Source: Frankiales bacterium (GTDB taxonomy: Bacteria; Actinomycetota; Actinomycetes; Mycobacteriales; SCTD01). From it: DNA of 5,909 nt. Position 1 is the stretch's first letter. Every line of letters begins with the position of its first letter. Shown here piece after piece: positions 1 to 5,725 of this stretch. The notes under the pieces are model-generated. The model worked only from the letters and a program-made list of their open reading frames with translations, had not been told where the DNA came from and ran no database searches. The position numbers and the translations under genes are program-made. Where the stretch lies: assembly GCA_025965495.1 (NCBI GenBank), contig JAOPWW010000058.1, forward strand, positions 1-5,909, written 5' to 3'.

Positions 1-879
1 CTCGAGCTCCTGGATGATCTTGCCGTTGCCGCGGACCGGGCCGTCGAGCCGCTGCAGGTTGCAGTTGACGACGAAGGTCAGGTTGTCGAGCTCCTCGCGG
101 GCCGCGACGCCGATGGCGCCGAGCGACTCCGGCTCGTCCATCTCGCCGTCGCCGAGGAAGCACCACACGTGCTGGTCGGAGGTGTCCTTGATCCCGCGGT
201 GGGTCAGGTAGCGGTTGAAGCGCGCCTGGTAGATGGCGTGCAGCGGGCCCAGGCCCATCGAGACGGTCGGGAACTCCCAGAAGTCCGGCATGGCGCGCGG
301 GTGGGGGTAGCTGGGCAGGCCGTGGGGGCTGCTTTCCTGGCGGAAGGCGTCGAGCTGCTCCATCGTCAGCCGGCCCTCGAGGTAGGCCCGGGCGTAGATG
401 CCGGGGCTCGCGTGGCCCTGGAAGAACACCTGGTCGCCGCCGCCGGGGTGGTCCTTGCCGCGGAAGAAGTGGTTGAAGCCGACCTCGTACAGCGACGCGG
501 CGCTCGCGTAGGTGGCGATGTGCCCGCCGACGCCGATCTCCGGGCGGTTGGCCCGGCTGACCTGGATCGCGGCGTTCCAGCGGACGTAGGCGCGCACCCG
601 GCGCTCGACGTGCTCGTCGCCGGGGAACCACGGCTCGCGCTCCGGCGGGATGGTGTTGATGTAGTCGGTGCTGCGCAGTGCGGGGACGCCGACCTGCTTC
701 TCGCGGGCCCGCTCGAGCAGCTTGAGCATCAGGTAGCGGGCGCGTCCCCGGCCGCTGCTCTCCACCAGGGCGTCGAAGGACTCGAGCCACTCCGCGGTCT
801 CGCTGGGGTCGACGTCGGGCAGCTGGCTGGGCAGCCCGTCGCTGATGACGCTGAAGCGCTCGGTGCTGGTCTCGGTCAC
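1..879 (-). CDS. aceE: Pyruvate dehydrogenase E1 component, homodimeric type (N-terminal 293 residues, cut by window edge)
   Basis: This is the ThDP-dependent E1 subunit of the cytoplasmic pyruvate dehydrogenase complex. It decarboxylates pyruvate and passes the acetyl group to lipoyl-E2. Only the N-terminal third is present; the family is about 890-900 residues, and the frame is open to base 1. Visible motifs are WLESFD (31-36), RARYLMLKLLERA (46-58), the active-site-type GGHIATYAS (118-126, His120) and QGHASPGIYAR (154-164, His156). The ThDP/Mg motif begins GDGEMDEPES (243-252) and reaches NCNLQ (272-276), then RLDGPVRGNGKIIQELE. These match E. coli and mycobacterial AceE closely from memory. 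The GTG start at 879 has GAGGAG (884-889) only four bases upstream, and the protein begins VTETSTERFSV. It is transcribed away from yjbQ. The family assignment is very secure. Confidence 0.97.
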   Translation of the reverse strand, partial: MTETSTERFSVISDGLPSQLPDVDPSETAEWLESFDALVESSGRGRARYLMLKLLERAREKQVGVPALRSTDYINTIPPEREPWFPGDEHVERRVRAYVRWNAAIQVSRANRPEIGVGGHIATYASAASLYEVGFNHFFRGKDHPGGGDQVFFQGHASPGIYARAYLEGRLTMEQLDAFRQESSPHGLPSYPHPRAMPDFWEFPTVSMGLGPLHAIYQARFNRYLTHRGIKDTSDQHVWCFLGDGEMDEPESLGAIGVAAREELDNLTFVVNCNLQRLDGPVRGNGKIIQELE

Positions 880-942
880 GCTGCTCCTCGTGCTGGGGGT
901 CGCCCTGCCGCCCGGGGTCGCCGGGGGTCTGGGCCCATCCTC

Positions 943-958
943 ACCCCTACCGCGGGGT
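943..958. promoter_or_regulatory. Inverted repeat ACCCC-N6-GGGGT in the aceE/yjbQ divergent intergenic region
   Basis: The 98-bp gap between the divergent starts of aceE (879) and yjbQ (978) contains ACCCC (943-947) and GGGGT (954-958) separated by TACCGC. The arms are perfectly complementary. Its position between two divergent genes fits an operator, but the arms are only 5 bp and G/C-rich, so chance is quite possible in this genome. No convincing -10/-35 pair was found for either gene in this gap. Confidence 0.25.
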
Positions 959-977
959 AACCGGGTACGCCGGACAC

Positions 978-1382
978 ATGGACACCACGCTGCTCGACGT
1001 CCGGACCGGCAGCCGGGAGGTCGTGCACGACCTCACCGGTGCGTGCGCGGAGTTCGTCCGCGGTCGCGGGGACGGGCTGCTGCACGTCTTCGTCCCCCAC
1101 GCGACGGCCGGGGTGGCGGTCCTCGAGCTGGGTGCCGGCTCCGACGACGACCTGCTCGCCGCCCTCGGCGACCTGCTGCCCGCTGACGACCGCTGGCGGC
1201 ACCGCCACGGCTCTCCCGGGCACGGCCGCGCGCACGTGCTGCCGGCGCTCGTGCCGCCGTACGCGACCCTGCCCGTGCTGGACGGCCGCCTCGCGCTCGG
1301 GACGTGGCAGTCGGTCGCCCTCGTCGACCTCAACGTCGACAACCCGGACCGGCAGGTGCGGCTGTCGTTCCTGCGGGGCTGA
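978..1382 (+). CDS. YjbQ / UPF0047 family protein (secondary thiamine-phosphate synthase-like)
   Basis: This 134-residue protein has the usual length and pattern of the YjbQ/UPF0047 family, a small trimeric fold. E. coli YjbQ has weak thiamine-phosphate synthase activity, and the true physiological role of the family is unsettled. Seen here are PHATAGVAVLE (40-50, with the conserved HxT and Glu), an acidic DDD (56-58), a His cluster around 75-86 ending in the conserved AH (85-86), and the family hallmark LGTWQ (107-111), followed by a C-terminal strand with Arg125 and Arg128. The HxT, acidic and His residues probably form the metal/phosphate pocket. The ATG at 978 lacks a good Shine-Dalgarno sequence (only G-rich bases upstream), so leaderless or weak initiation is possible. 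The gene stops one base before the convergent CDF stop. No thiamine genes lie nearby, so the enzyme name should be read as family-level only. Confidence 0.9.
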   Translation: MDTTLLDVRTGSREVVHDLTGACAEFVRGRGDGLLHVFVPHATAGVAVLELGAGSDDDLLAALGDLLPADDRWRHRHGSPGHGRAHVLPALVPPYATLPVLDGRLALGTWQSVALVDLNVDNPDRQVRLSFLRG

Positions 1383-1383
1383 G

Positions 1384-2595
1384 CTACCGGCGCAGGTGGT
1401 GCGCCGTGACCTCGTGGGTGTGCTCGCCGTCGGGGTCGGCGTGGACCAGGGCGCTCGTCAGCCGCGGCACCTGGTGCACGAGCCGGTGCATCGCCTCCTC
1501 GGCGATCCGGTGGCCCTCCACGAGCGACAGCGCCCCGCCGACGACGACCTCGCACTCGGCCCGCAGGTCGTGGCCGATCCAGCGCGCCCGGACGTCGCCG
1601 AGGCCGAGCACGCCCGGGGTGTCGCGCAGGACCTGCTCGACGTGGGCCAGCAGCGGCTCGTCGACGGCGTCCATCAGCCGCCGGTAGACGGTGCGCGCCG
1701 CGTCCTTGAGGACGAACAGGATCGCCACGCTGATGAGCAGCCCGACGACCGGGTCGGCCCGGTCGAACCCGAGGGCCACCCCGATCGCGCCGACGACGAC
1801 GGCGAGCGAGGTGTAGCCGTCGGTGCGGGCGTGCAGCCCGTCCGCGACCAGGGCGGCGGACCCGATCTCGGTGCCGACCCGGATCCGGTAGCGGGCGACC
1901 AGCTCGTTGCCGACGAAGCCGACCAGGCCCGCGACGGCGACCGCGCCCAGGTGGGTCACGCCACTGGGGTGCACCAGCCGCCGGACCGCCTCGTAGGCCG
2001 CGACGACCGACGACGCCAGGATGAACACGACGACGACGACGCCGGCCAGGTCCTCCGCCCGCCCGTACCCGTAGGTGTAGCGGCGGGTCGGGGGCCGGCG
2101 TCCGAGGGTGAAGGCGATGGCGAGCGGGACGGCGGTCAGGGCGTCGCTCAGGTTGTGCAGGGTGTCGCCGAGCAGCGCCACGGAGCCGGTGAGCAGGACG
2201 ACGAGGCCCTGCAGCAGGGCGGTCGCCCCGAGGACCACCAGGGACAGCTTCAGCGCGCGGATGCCCTTCTCGGAGGACTCGAGCGCGCTGTCGACGCTGT
2301 CGGCCGCGTCGTGGCTGTGGGGGGCGACGAGCTCCTTGAGCCGGCCCAGCAGGCCGGTCGGGTGGTCGTGCCCCCCGTGGTCGTGCCCGTGGTCGCCGTG
2401 GTCGCCGTCCCCGTGTGCGTCGTCGTGGGCCCCGGCCCCGTGGGCGGCGTGCCCGTGGTCGTCGGTGCCGTGCTCGTGCCCGGCGTGCCCGGAGGCGGGC
2501 GGCGGGTCGTGCGGAGCGTGGCCGGCGTGGTCGTCGCCGTGCCCGGGGTGGTCGTGCGCACCGGGCTCGTGGGGGGCAGAACCGGACGGGGTCAT
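1384..2595 (-). CDS. Cation diffusion facilitator (CDF) metal efflux transporter with His-rich N-terminus
   Basis: This is an inner-membrane proton-coupled divalent metal exporter, most likely for Zn(II) or a related ion, 403 residues long. Residues 1-78 are a soluble, low-complexity stretch with 21 histidines mixed with Asp and Gly. The membrane domain begins near residue 114. TM2 carries the metal-site HxxxD (HNLSD, His147/Asp151) and TM5 a second HxxxD (HARTD, His255/Asp259), the pattern of zinc-type CDFs. Hydrophobic segments lie at about 115-135, 137-163, 183-205, 214-234, 246-276 and 281-297. A cytoplasmic ferredoxin-like C-terminal domain follows (about 312-388), then a short tail with His392, 394, 399 and 400. 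The ATG at 2595 was chosen because GGAGG lies 8 bases upstream; the frame stays open far beyond it on the minus strand, but that part lies inside other genes. It is divergent from DUF3052 and convergent with yjbQ. The substrate cannot be fixed from sequence. Confidence 0.93.
   Translation of the reverse strand: MTPSGSAPHEPGAHDHPGHGDDHAGHAPHDPPPASGHAGHEHGTDDHGHAAHGAGAHDDAHGDGDHGDHGHDHGGHDHPTGLLGRLKELVAPHSHDAADSVDSALESSEKGIRALKLSLVVLGATALLQGLVVLLTGSVALLGDTLHNLSDALTAVPLAIAFTLGRRPPTRRYTYGYGRAEDLAGVVVVVFILASSVVAAYEAVRRLVHPSGVTHLGAVAVAGLVGFVGNELVARYRIRVGTEIGSAALVADGLHARTDGYTSLAVVVGAIGVALGFDRADPVVGLLISVAILFVLKDAARTVYRRLMDAVDEPLLAHVEQVLRDTPGVLGLGDVRARWIGHDLRAECEVVVGGALSLVEGHRIAEEAMHRLVHQVPRLTSALVHADPDGEHTHEVTAHHLRR
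1388..1406 (+). terminator. Possible hairpin terminator just after yjbQ (no U-tract)
   Basis: CGGCGCA (1388-1394) and TGCGCCG (1400-1406) form a perfect 7-bp GC-rich stem around a GGTGG loop, starting six bases after the yjbQ stop. No T-run follows, as is common for proposed actinobacterial hairpin terminators. The same bases encode the last residues of the convergent CDF gene, so the repeat may be incidental. On the minus strand it lies upstream of the CDF stop and would not serve as a terminator for that gene. Confidence 0.35.
2362..2571 (-). repeat. Low-complexity repeat encoding the His/Asp/Gly-rich metal-binding region of the CDF protein
   Basis: The DNA is an imperfect short repeat of GTGGTCGTGCC/GTGGTCGCC units on the plus strand, which read as GDHGDHGHDHGGHDH-like peptide on the minus strand (residues 9-78 of the CDF protein). 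Such tracts vary in length between strains by slippage. In CDF and ZIP transporters, His-rich regions bind or sense Zn/Ni/Co. The reading frame is intact across the whole tract. Confidence 0.75.
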
Positions 2596-2629
2596 GGGCA
2601 CATCCTCCCCCGCCACGCGGCCCGGCCAC

Positions 2630-2658
2630 TTGCGCAGGGGAGGGTCGTCCGGTGGACT
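2630..2658 (+). promoter_or_regulatory. Weak candidate promoter for the DUF3052 gene
   Basis: TTGCGC (2630-2635) and TGGACT (2653-2658) are 17 bases apart in the divergent region upstream of DUF3052. The -35-like element matches TTG, but the -10-like element lacks the usual A at position two. This would place transcription start near 2665, inside the inverted repeat at 2657-2670. It is only a candidate; no better element was seen in the 106-bp gap on either strand. Confidence 0.2.
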
Positions 2659-2670
2659 GTCGCCCGACAG
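2657..2670. promoter_or_regulatory. Perfect inverted repeat CTGTCG-CC-CGACAG, possible operator
   Basis: Six-base arms, CTGTCG (2657-2662) and CGACAG (2665-2670), flank a CC spacer in the 106-bp region between the divergent CDF and DUF3052 starts. It ends 17 bases before the DUF3052 Shine-Dalgarno sequence. A regulator binding here could control DUF3052, the CDF gene or both. It does not resemble the AT-rich Zur or Fur boxes known from actinobacteria. A stable RNA hairpin in the DUF3052 leader is an alternative. Confidence 0.35.
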
Positions 2671-2701
2671 CGCACGCCCCCGGCACCAGGAGGACCCTTT
2701 C

Positions 2702-3148
2702 GTGAGCACGTCCGCGGACCACGCGGCACAGCGTGGCCTGGCCGAGAAGCTCGGGATCGAGCCCGGCACGGTCGTGCAGGTGCTCGGCGCAGAGGGTGAT
2801 CCGCCGGCCGACCAGGCGGTGCTCGACGACGTCCACGCCCGCACCGAGAACGACGTCATCGTCGGGGACGACTCCGACGAGGTCGCCGACATGGTGCTGC
2901 TGTGGTGGCGCGAGGACGACGGCGACCTCGTCGACGCCCTCGTCGACGCCCTGACCAACCTGGCCGACAACGGCGTGGTGTGGCTGCTGACGCCGAAGGC
3001 GGGCCGCGACGGGCACGTCGAGCCCAGTGACATCGGCGACGCCGCCCCCACCGCCGGCCTGTCGAGCACGCGCAGCACGAGCGCGGCGCCCGAGTGGTCC
3101 GGCACGCGCCTGGTCGCCCCGAAGGCGGCGCGGGGCAAGCGACGTTGA
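2702..3148 (+). CDS. DUF3052 domain-containing protein
   Basis: This is a 148-residue cytosolic protein of the actinobacterial DUF3052 family, of unknown function. It has an N-terminal LAEKLGIEPGTVVQVLG block (13-29), an acidic middle with MVLLWWREDDGDLVDAL (64-80), NGVVWLLTPKAGRDGHVEPSDIGDAA (90-115) and the family-typical TAGLSSTRS (117-125) with EWSGTRLVAPK (131-141), ending in a basic tail (ARGKRR). There is no signal peptide or membrane segment. The GTG at 2702 has AGGAGG (2688-2693) at an 8-base spacing, which decides the start; the frame is open upstream, but that stretch overlaps the CDF gene. The next gene begins 27 bases after the stop on the same strand, so the two may form an operon. 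In M. tuberculosis the homologue (Rv2239c, from memory) sits beside ahpE and near aceE, as here, which suggests a conserved but unexplained link. Confidence 0.93.
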   Translation: MSTSADHAAQRGLAEKLGIEPGTVVQVLGAEGDPPADQAVLDDVHARTENDVIVGDDSDEVADMVLLWWREDDGDLVDALVDALTNLADNGVVWLLTPKAGRDGHVEPSDIGDAAPTAGLSSTRSTSAAPEWSGTRLVAPKAARGKRR

Positions 3149-3175
3149 CCGGGCGAGAGGGCTGACGCTCCCGCT

Positions 3176-4318
3176 GTGACGCCGGAGCAGGCGCGCCTGC
3201 TCCTGTCCGACCGGGGGCGCGAGGCGGTCGCCCTCGCGTCGTCGCTGGACCTGTCGCCGGCGGCGCGGATCCGGGCGGCCGAGGCGGTCCGCCCGCTGGG
3301 CGACGTCGGGCCGCTCGCGCTCGAGCAGGCCCTGCTGCGGGTCCGGGCGCGGGCCAAGCACCCCCGCGGGGACGTGCTGTGGTGGACTCCGGAGGCGCTG
3401 GAGCAGGCCTCCTCGCACGAGGTCGCGTCGAGCCGCGCGGACCGGTTCGACCGCCCGGTGCTCGACCTGGGCTGCTCGGTCGGCGGGGACCTGCTGACGC
3501 TGCCGGCGGGCAGCACCGGCGTCGACCTCGACGAGGCGCGGCTGCTGCTGGCGCAGGAGAACGCCCGGGTGCTGGGGCGGCGGGTGTCGCTGGTCCGGGC
3601 CGACGTCCGGACGCTGACCGTGCCCCTGCACGCGGACGTCTTCGCCGACCCGGCCCGCCGCAGCGGCGGCCGTCGCACGTTCGACCCCCGGGCGTACAGC
3701 CCGCCGCTGGACCTCCTGCTCGGCCTGCCGGTGCGGTCGCTCGGGGTGAAGGTGGCGCCCGGGATCGACCACGAGGCGCTGCCGGCGTCGCTGGAGGTCG
3801 AGGTGGTGTCGCTGCGCGGGGACGTCAAGGAGGCGGTCCTGTGGGGCGGGGCCGCCCGCCGGGGCGCCCGCCGCACGGCGACCCTGCTGCCCGGTCCGCA
3901 CGTCCTGGTCGACGACGACGCCCCTGTCCCGCGCGTCGCCCCGCCGGGGGCGTGGCTGATGGAGCCCGACGGCGCCGTCGTCCGGGCGCACCTGGTCGCG
4001 CAGGTCGCCCGCGACGTCGACGGCTGGCTGCTCGACGCGACGATCGCCTACGTCGCCGCCGACGCGCCCGTCGCGGTGCCCTGGGGCCGCTGGTACCGGG
4101 TGCTGGAGGTCCTGCCGTTCTCGCTCAAGGGGCTCAAGGAGCGGCTGCGGGCCCACGACGCCGGACCGCTGGTCGTCAAGAAGCGCGGGACGGCGGTCGA
4201 GCCGGAGGTCCTGCGCAGGCAGCTCAAGCTGACCGGGTCGCGCGAGGTGACGGTGGTGCTGACCCGCTCGGCCGGCCGGCAGGTGGCCCTCGTCGTCGAG
4301 CCGACCCCTAGCGCCTGA
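3176..4318 (+). CDS. Class I SAM-dependent methyltransferase with THUMP-like C-terminal domain
   Basis: This 380-residue protein is probably a cytosolic AdoMet-dependent methyltransferase; the C-terminal THUMP-like part suggests an RNA substrate, but none is established. An N-terminal helical part (1-90) precedes the Rossmann core. SAM motif I is VLDLGCSVGGD (95-105), the acidic loop after strand 2 is GVDLDE (115-120), and a motif IV-like VFADPARR (155-162) leads to RAYSPPLD (172-179), the signature of this actinobacterial family. The last 95 residues (about 285-380), including PWGRWYRVLEVLPFS, GPLVVKKRG and REVTVVLTR, form the THUMP-like domain. The GTG at 3176 is the most plausible start, since TPEQARLLLS matches the usual family beginning, but the nearest purine-rich site, GAGAGG (3155-3160), is 15 bases away. 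It likely follows DUF3052 in one transcript and overlaps the convergent gene by 11 bp. Confidence 0.87.
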   Translation: MTPEQARLLLSDRGREAVALASSLDLSPAARIRAAEAVRPLGDVGPLALEQALLRVRARAKHPRGDVLWWTPEALEQASSHEVASSRADRFDRPVLDLGCSVGGDLLTLPAGSTGVDLDEARLLLAQENARVLGRRVSLVRADVRTLTVPLHADVFADPARRSGGRRTFDPRAYSPPLDLLLGLPVRSLGVKVAPGIDHEALPASLEVEVVSLRGDVKEAVLWGGAARRGARRTATLLPGPHVLVDDDAPVPRVAPPGAWLMEPDGAVVRAHLVAQVARDVDGWLLDATIAYVAADAPVAVPWGRWYRVLEVLPFSLKGLKERLRAHDAGPLVVKKRGTAVEPEVLRRQLKLTGSREVTVVLTRSAGRQVALVVEPTPSA

Positions 4319-5210
4319 GCCGTCCCAGGAGGCCGCCGACCTTCCCGAGACCGCTGATCGCCCCCCGCAGGGCGGCGCCCCCCGGCAGGCCCGGGACCTC
4401 GGCGACCAGCGGCGCGAGGCGCATCCACTGCGGGAGCTCCTGCACGACCATCCGGCGGCTCATCAGCAGCCCGGGGACCGACACCCGGCCGGCCGAGGCG
4501 TCGAGCAGCTCGGCGGCCGTCCCCCTGACCCCGACCCCGGTGAACGCCCCGCCGGGGGTCGGCTCGGTCGCCCAGCCGTCCTCGGTCGAGGTGAAGCGCC
4601 AGCCGCTGCCGGGGGTCGAGGCCGTCAGCACGAAGTGCACCCCGGCCTTGCTCGCGAGCGCACCGGTGACGTCGACCAGAGAGGCCAGGCCCCGGTCCAC
4701 CAGCAGCGACGACGGCGGCGGCGCGCCGCACGGCGCGAGGTCCATCCCGTGGACGGCGAGCTCGTAGGTGGCGGCGTGGACCAGGGACAGGACCGGCAGC
4801 GGCCCCACGGTCGAGCCGACGGGGGTGCGGCCGTGCCGCTCGAGGTCGGGGCCCTCGAGGAAGTCCTCGACCGCGTCCCGGGCCCGGACGACGCCCGCGA
4901 CGACCTCGTCGTCGGACAGGCCCCGGTGGGCGCGGACCTTTGCCTCGTTGCCGGCGTCCGGAGAGCCGAGGTCGGCGAGGTCGCCGGCGCGGGCGCTCGC
5001 GAGGATGCCGGCCATCGGCGAGGTGCCGTCGTGGGCGCCGAGGTGGACGCAGACGTCCCGGCCGGTCCAGCCCGGCAGGCGGCTCGGCCGGGACAGGTCG
5101 GTGGTCGGCGCGGTCACGACGTCCAGGAAGGCGTCCCACCCCGCGAGCACCTGCTCGCCGAGCGCGACGGGGTCGGAGTCGGCGAGGCCGCGCGGGCCGG
5201 TGGCTAGCAT
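4308..5210 (-). CDS. MDMPI N-terminal-domain protein (maleylpyruvate isomerase family / DinB-like, putative mycothiol-dependent)
   Basis: This 300-residue protein belongs to the TIGR03083-type family, named after mycothiol-dependent maleylpyruvate isomerase. It has a four-helix DinB-like N-terminal domain: PSRLPGWTGRDVCVHLGAHDG (42-62) carries the typical PGW-(x)n-D-x-x-x-H with His56, and YELAVHGMDLA (149-159) supplies the E-x3-H pair Glu150/His154. Together these would give the His/Glu/His metal site of the family. A second domain (about 160-275) follows, ending in a Gly/Arg-rich tail (GLGKVGGLLGRLRR). Most members have unknown substrates, so maleylpyruvate isomerase activity should not be assumed. 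The ATG at 5210 has GGAGG 8 bases upstream; an in-frame GTG at 5243 would add 11 residues but swallows that site. It is divergent from ahpE across 38 bp, and its stop lies inside the 3' end of the convergent methyltransferase. Confidence 0.85.
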   Translation of the reverse strand: MLATGPRGLADSDPVALGEQVLAGWDAFLDVVTAPTTDLSRPSRLPGWTGRDVCVHLGAHDGTSPMAGILASARAGDLADLGSPDAGNEAKVRAHRGLSDDEVVAGVVRARDAVEDFLEGPDLERHGRTPVGSTVGPLPVLSLVHAATYELAVHGMDLAPCGAPPPSSLLVDRGLASLVDVTGALASKAGVHFVLTASTPGSGWRFTSTEDGWATEPTPGGAFTGVGVRGTAAELLDASAGRVSVPGLLMSRRMVVQELPQWMRLAPLVAEVPGLPGGAALRGAISGLGKVGGLLGRLRR

Positions 5211-5235
5211 CCCCGCATCCTCCCCCTGACCCGCT

Positions 5236-5240
5236 AGGAG
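5236..5240 (+). promoter_or_regulatory. Ribosome binding site fixing the ahpE start
   Basis: AGGAG lies 8 bases before the ATG at 5249. The frame is open far upstream but overlaps the MDMPI gene on the opposite strand, so this site decides the start. The resulting numbering puts the catalytic cysteine at residue 45, as in M. tuberculosis AhpE. Confidence 0.8.
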
Positions 5241-5248
5241 CACCCCTC

Positions 5249-5704
5249 ATGGTCGACGTCGGCGACACCGCCCCGGACTTCGAGCTGCCCGACGCCGACC
5301 GTGCCCCGGTCCGGCTGTCGGACTTCCGCGGCAGCAAGAACGTGGTCCTGGTCTTCTACCCGCTCGCCTTCACGGGCGTCTGCCAGGGCGAGCTCTGCGC
5401 GATCCGCGACAGCATCGCGGACTTCAGCGGCGACGACGTCCAGACCCTCGCGATCAGCTGCGACAGCACGGCCGTGCACAAGAAGTGGGCCGAGGAGCAG
5501 GGCTACACCTTCCCGCTGCTGGCGGACTTCTGGCCGCACGGCGAGGTGGCCCGCCAGTACGGCGTGTTCCAGGAGGAGATCGGCCTGGCGCTGCGCGGGA
5601 CGTTCATCGTCGACAAGGAGGGCAAGGTCGTCTACAAGACGGTCAACGCCATCCCCGACGCCCGCGACCCCGACGAGTACCGGCGGGTCCTCGCCGGGCT
5701 GTAG
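5249..5704 (+). CDS. ahpE: AhpE-type peroxiredoxin with CX4C cysteine pair
   Basis: This cytosolic thiol peroxidase of 151 residues reduces hydrogen peroxide, organic peroxides and peroxynitrite. The start MVDVGDTAPDFELPD matches the family. The active site FYPLAFTGVCQGELC (36-50) contains Thr42 and the peroxidatic Cys45; the conserved Arg is Arg116 in LRGTFIVD (115-122). FPLLADFWPHGEVARQYGVF (88-107) is characteristic of AhpE. M. tuberculosis AhpE is a 1-Cys enzyme with, as recalled, Asp at position 50. Here Cys50 gives a CX4C spacing like that of BCP/PrxQ enzymes, and a third cysteine, Cys71, sits in AISCDS. The enzyme could therefore form an internal Cys45-Cys50 disulfide, though mycothiol/mycoredoxin recycling remains possible. 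It is 38 bp from the divergent MDMPI gene, and the tRNA begins 21 bases after its stop. The AhpE subfamily call is strong. Confidence 0.95.
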   Translation: MVDVGDTAPDFELPDADRAPVRLSDFRGSKNVVLVFYPLAFTGVCQGELCAIRDSIADFSGDDVQTLAISCDSTAVHKKWAEEQGYTFPLLADFWPHGEVARQYGVFQEEIGLALRGTFIVDKEGKVVYKTVNAIPDARDPDEYRRVLAGL

Positions 5705-5708
5705 GGCC

Positions 5709-5714
5709 TAGCCT
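5709..5714 (+). promoter_or_regulatory. Possible -10 element (TAGCCT) upstream of tRNA-Val
   Basis: TAGCCT fits the actinobacterial TANNNT -10 pattern and would start transcription near 5721, just before the tRNA at 5726. No recognisable -35 element sits at the expected distance inside the end of ahpE. The tRNA may instead be carried on ahpE readthrough. Confidence 0.25.
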
Positions 5715-5725
5715 CGGGTCCTGAC

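Noticed and set aside
169..960. A 263-codon plus-strand open frame across the left end.
   Set aside because: It is antisense to aceE, whose minus-strand frame matches a well-conserved enzyme over its full visible length.
2362..2571. Short repeated units that could suggest a CRISPR-like or tandem-repeat array.
   Set aside because: The units are irregular, 9-12 bases, without spacers, and translate in frame to a His/Asp/Gly tract of the CDF protein.
1039..2799. A 586-codon plus-strand open frame overlapping yjbQ and antisense to the CDF gene.
   Set aside because: The sequence is repetitive VVVPGV/DRP-rich and simply mirrors the CDF His-rich tract; yjbQ and CDF explain the region.
1384..3876. 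Very long open frame on the minus strand (about 830 codons) running through the CDF gene and beyond.
   Set aside because: Only the part from 2595 down resembles a protein family (CDF) and has a ribosome binding site. The upstream extension is antisense to DUF3052 and the methyltransferase and is low-complexity Arg/Ser-rich, typical of GC-rich shadow frames.
947..4156. A 1069-codon minus-strand open frame.
   Set aside because: It is Arg/Pro/Gly-rich with no recognisable domain and crosses several genes with clear homology in other frames; a high-GC artefact.
5205..5210. TAGCAT as a -10 element for ahpE.
   Set aside because: It fits TANNNT, but no -35 match exists at a normal distance and it overlaps the first codons of the MDMPI gene; too weak to list.
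5210..5243. Longer N-terminus for the MDMPI protein from GTG 5243.
   Set aside because: The added 11 residues would be encoded by the GGAGG region that sits at the right distance from ATG 5210, and no good site precedes 5243.
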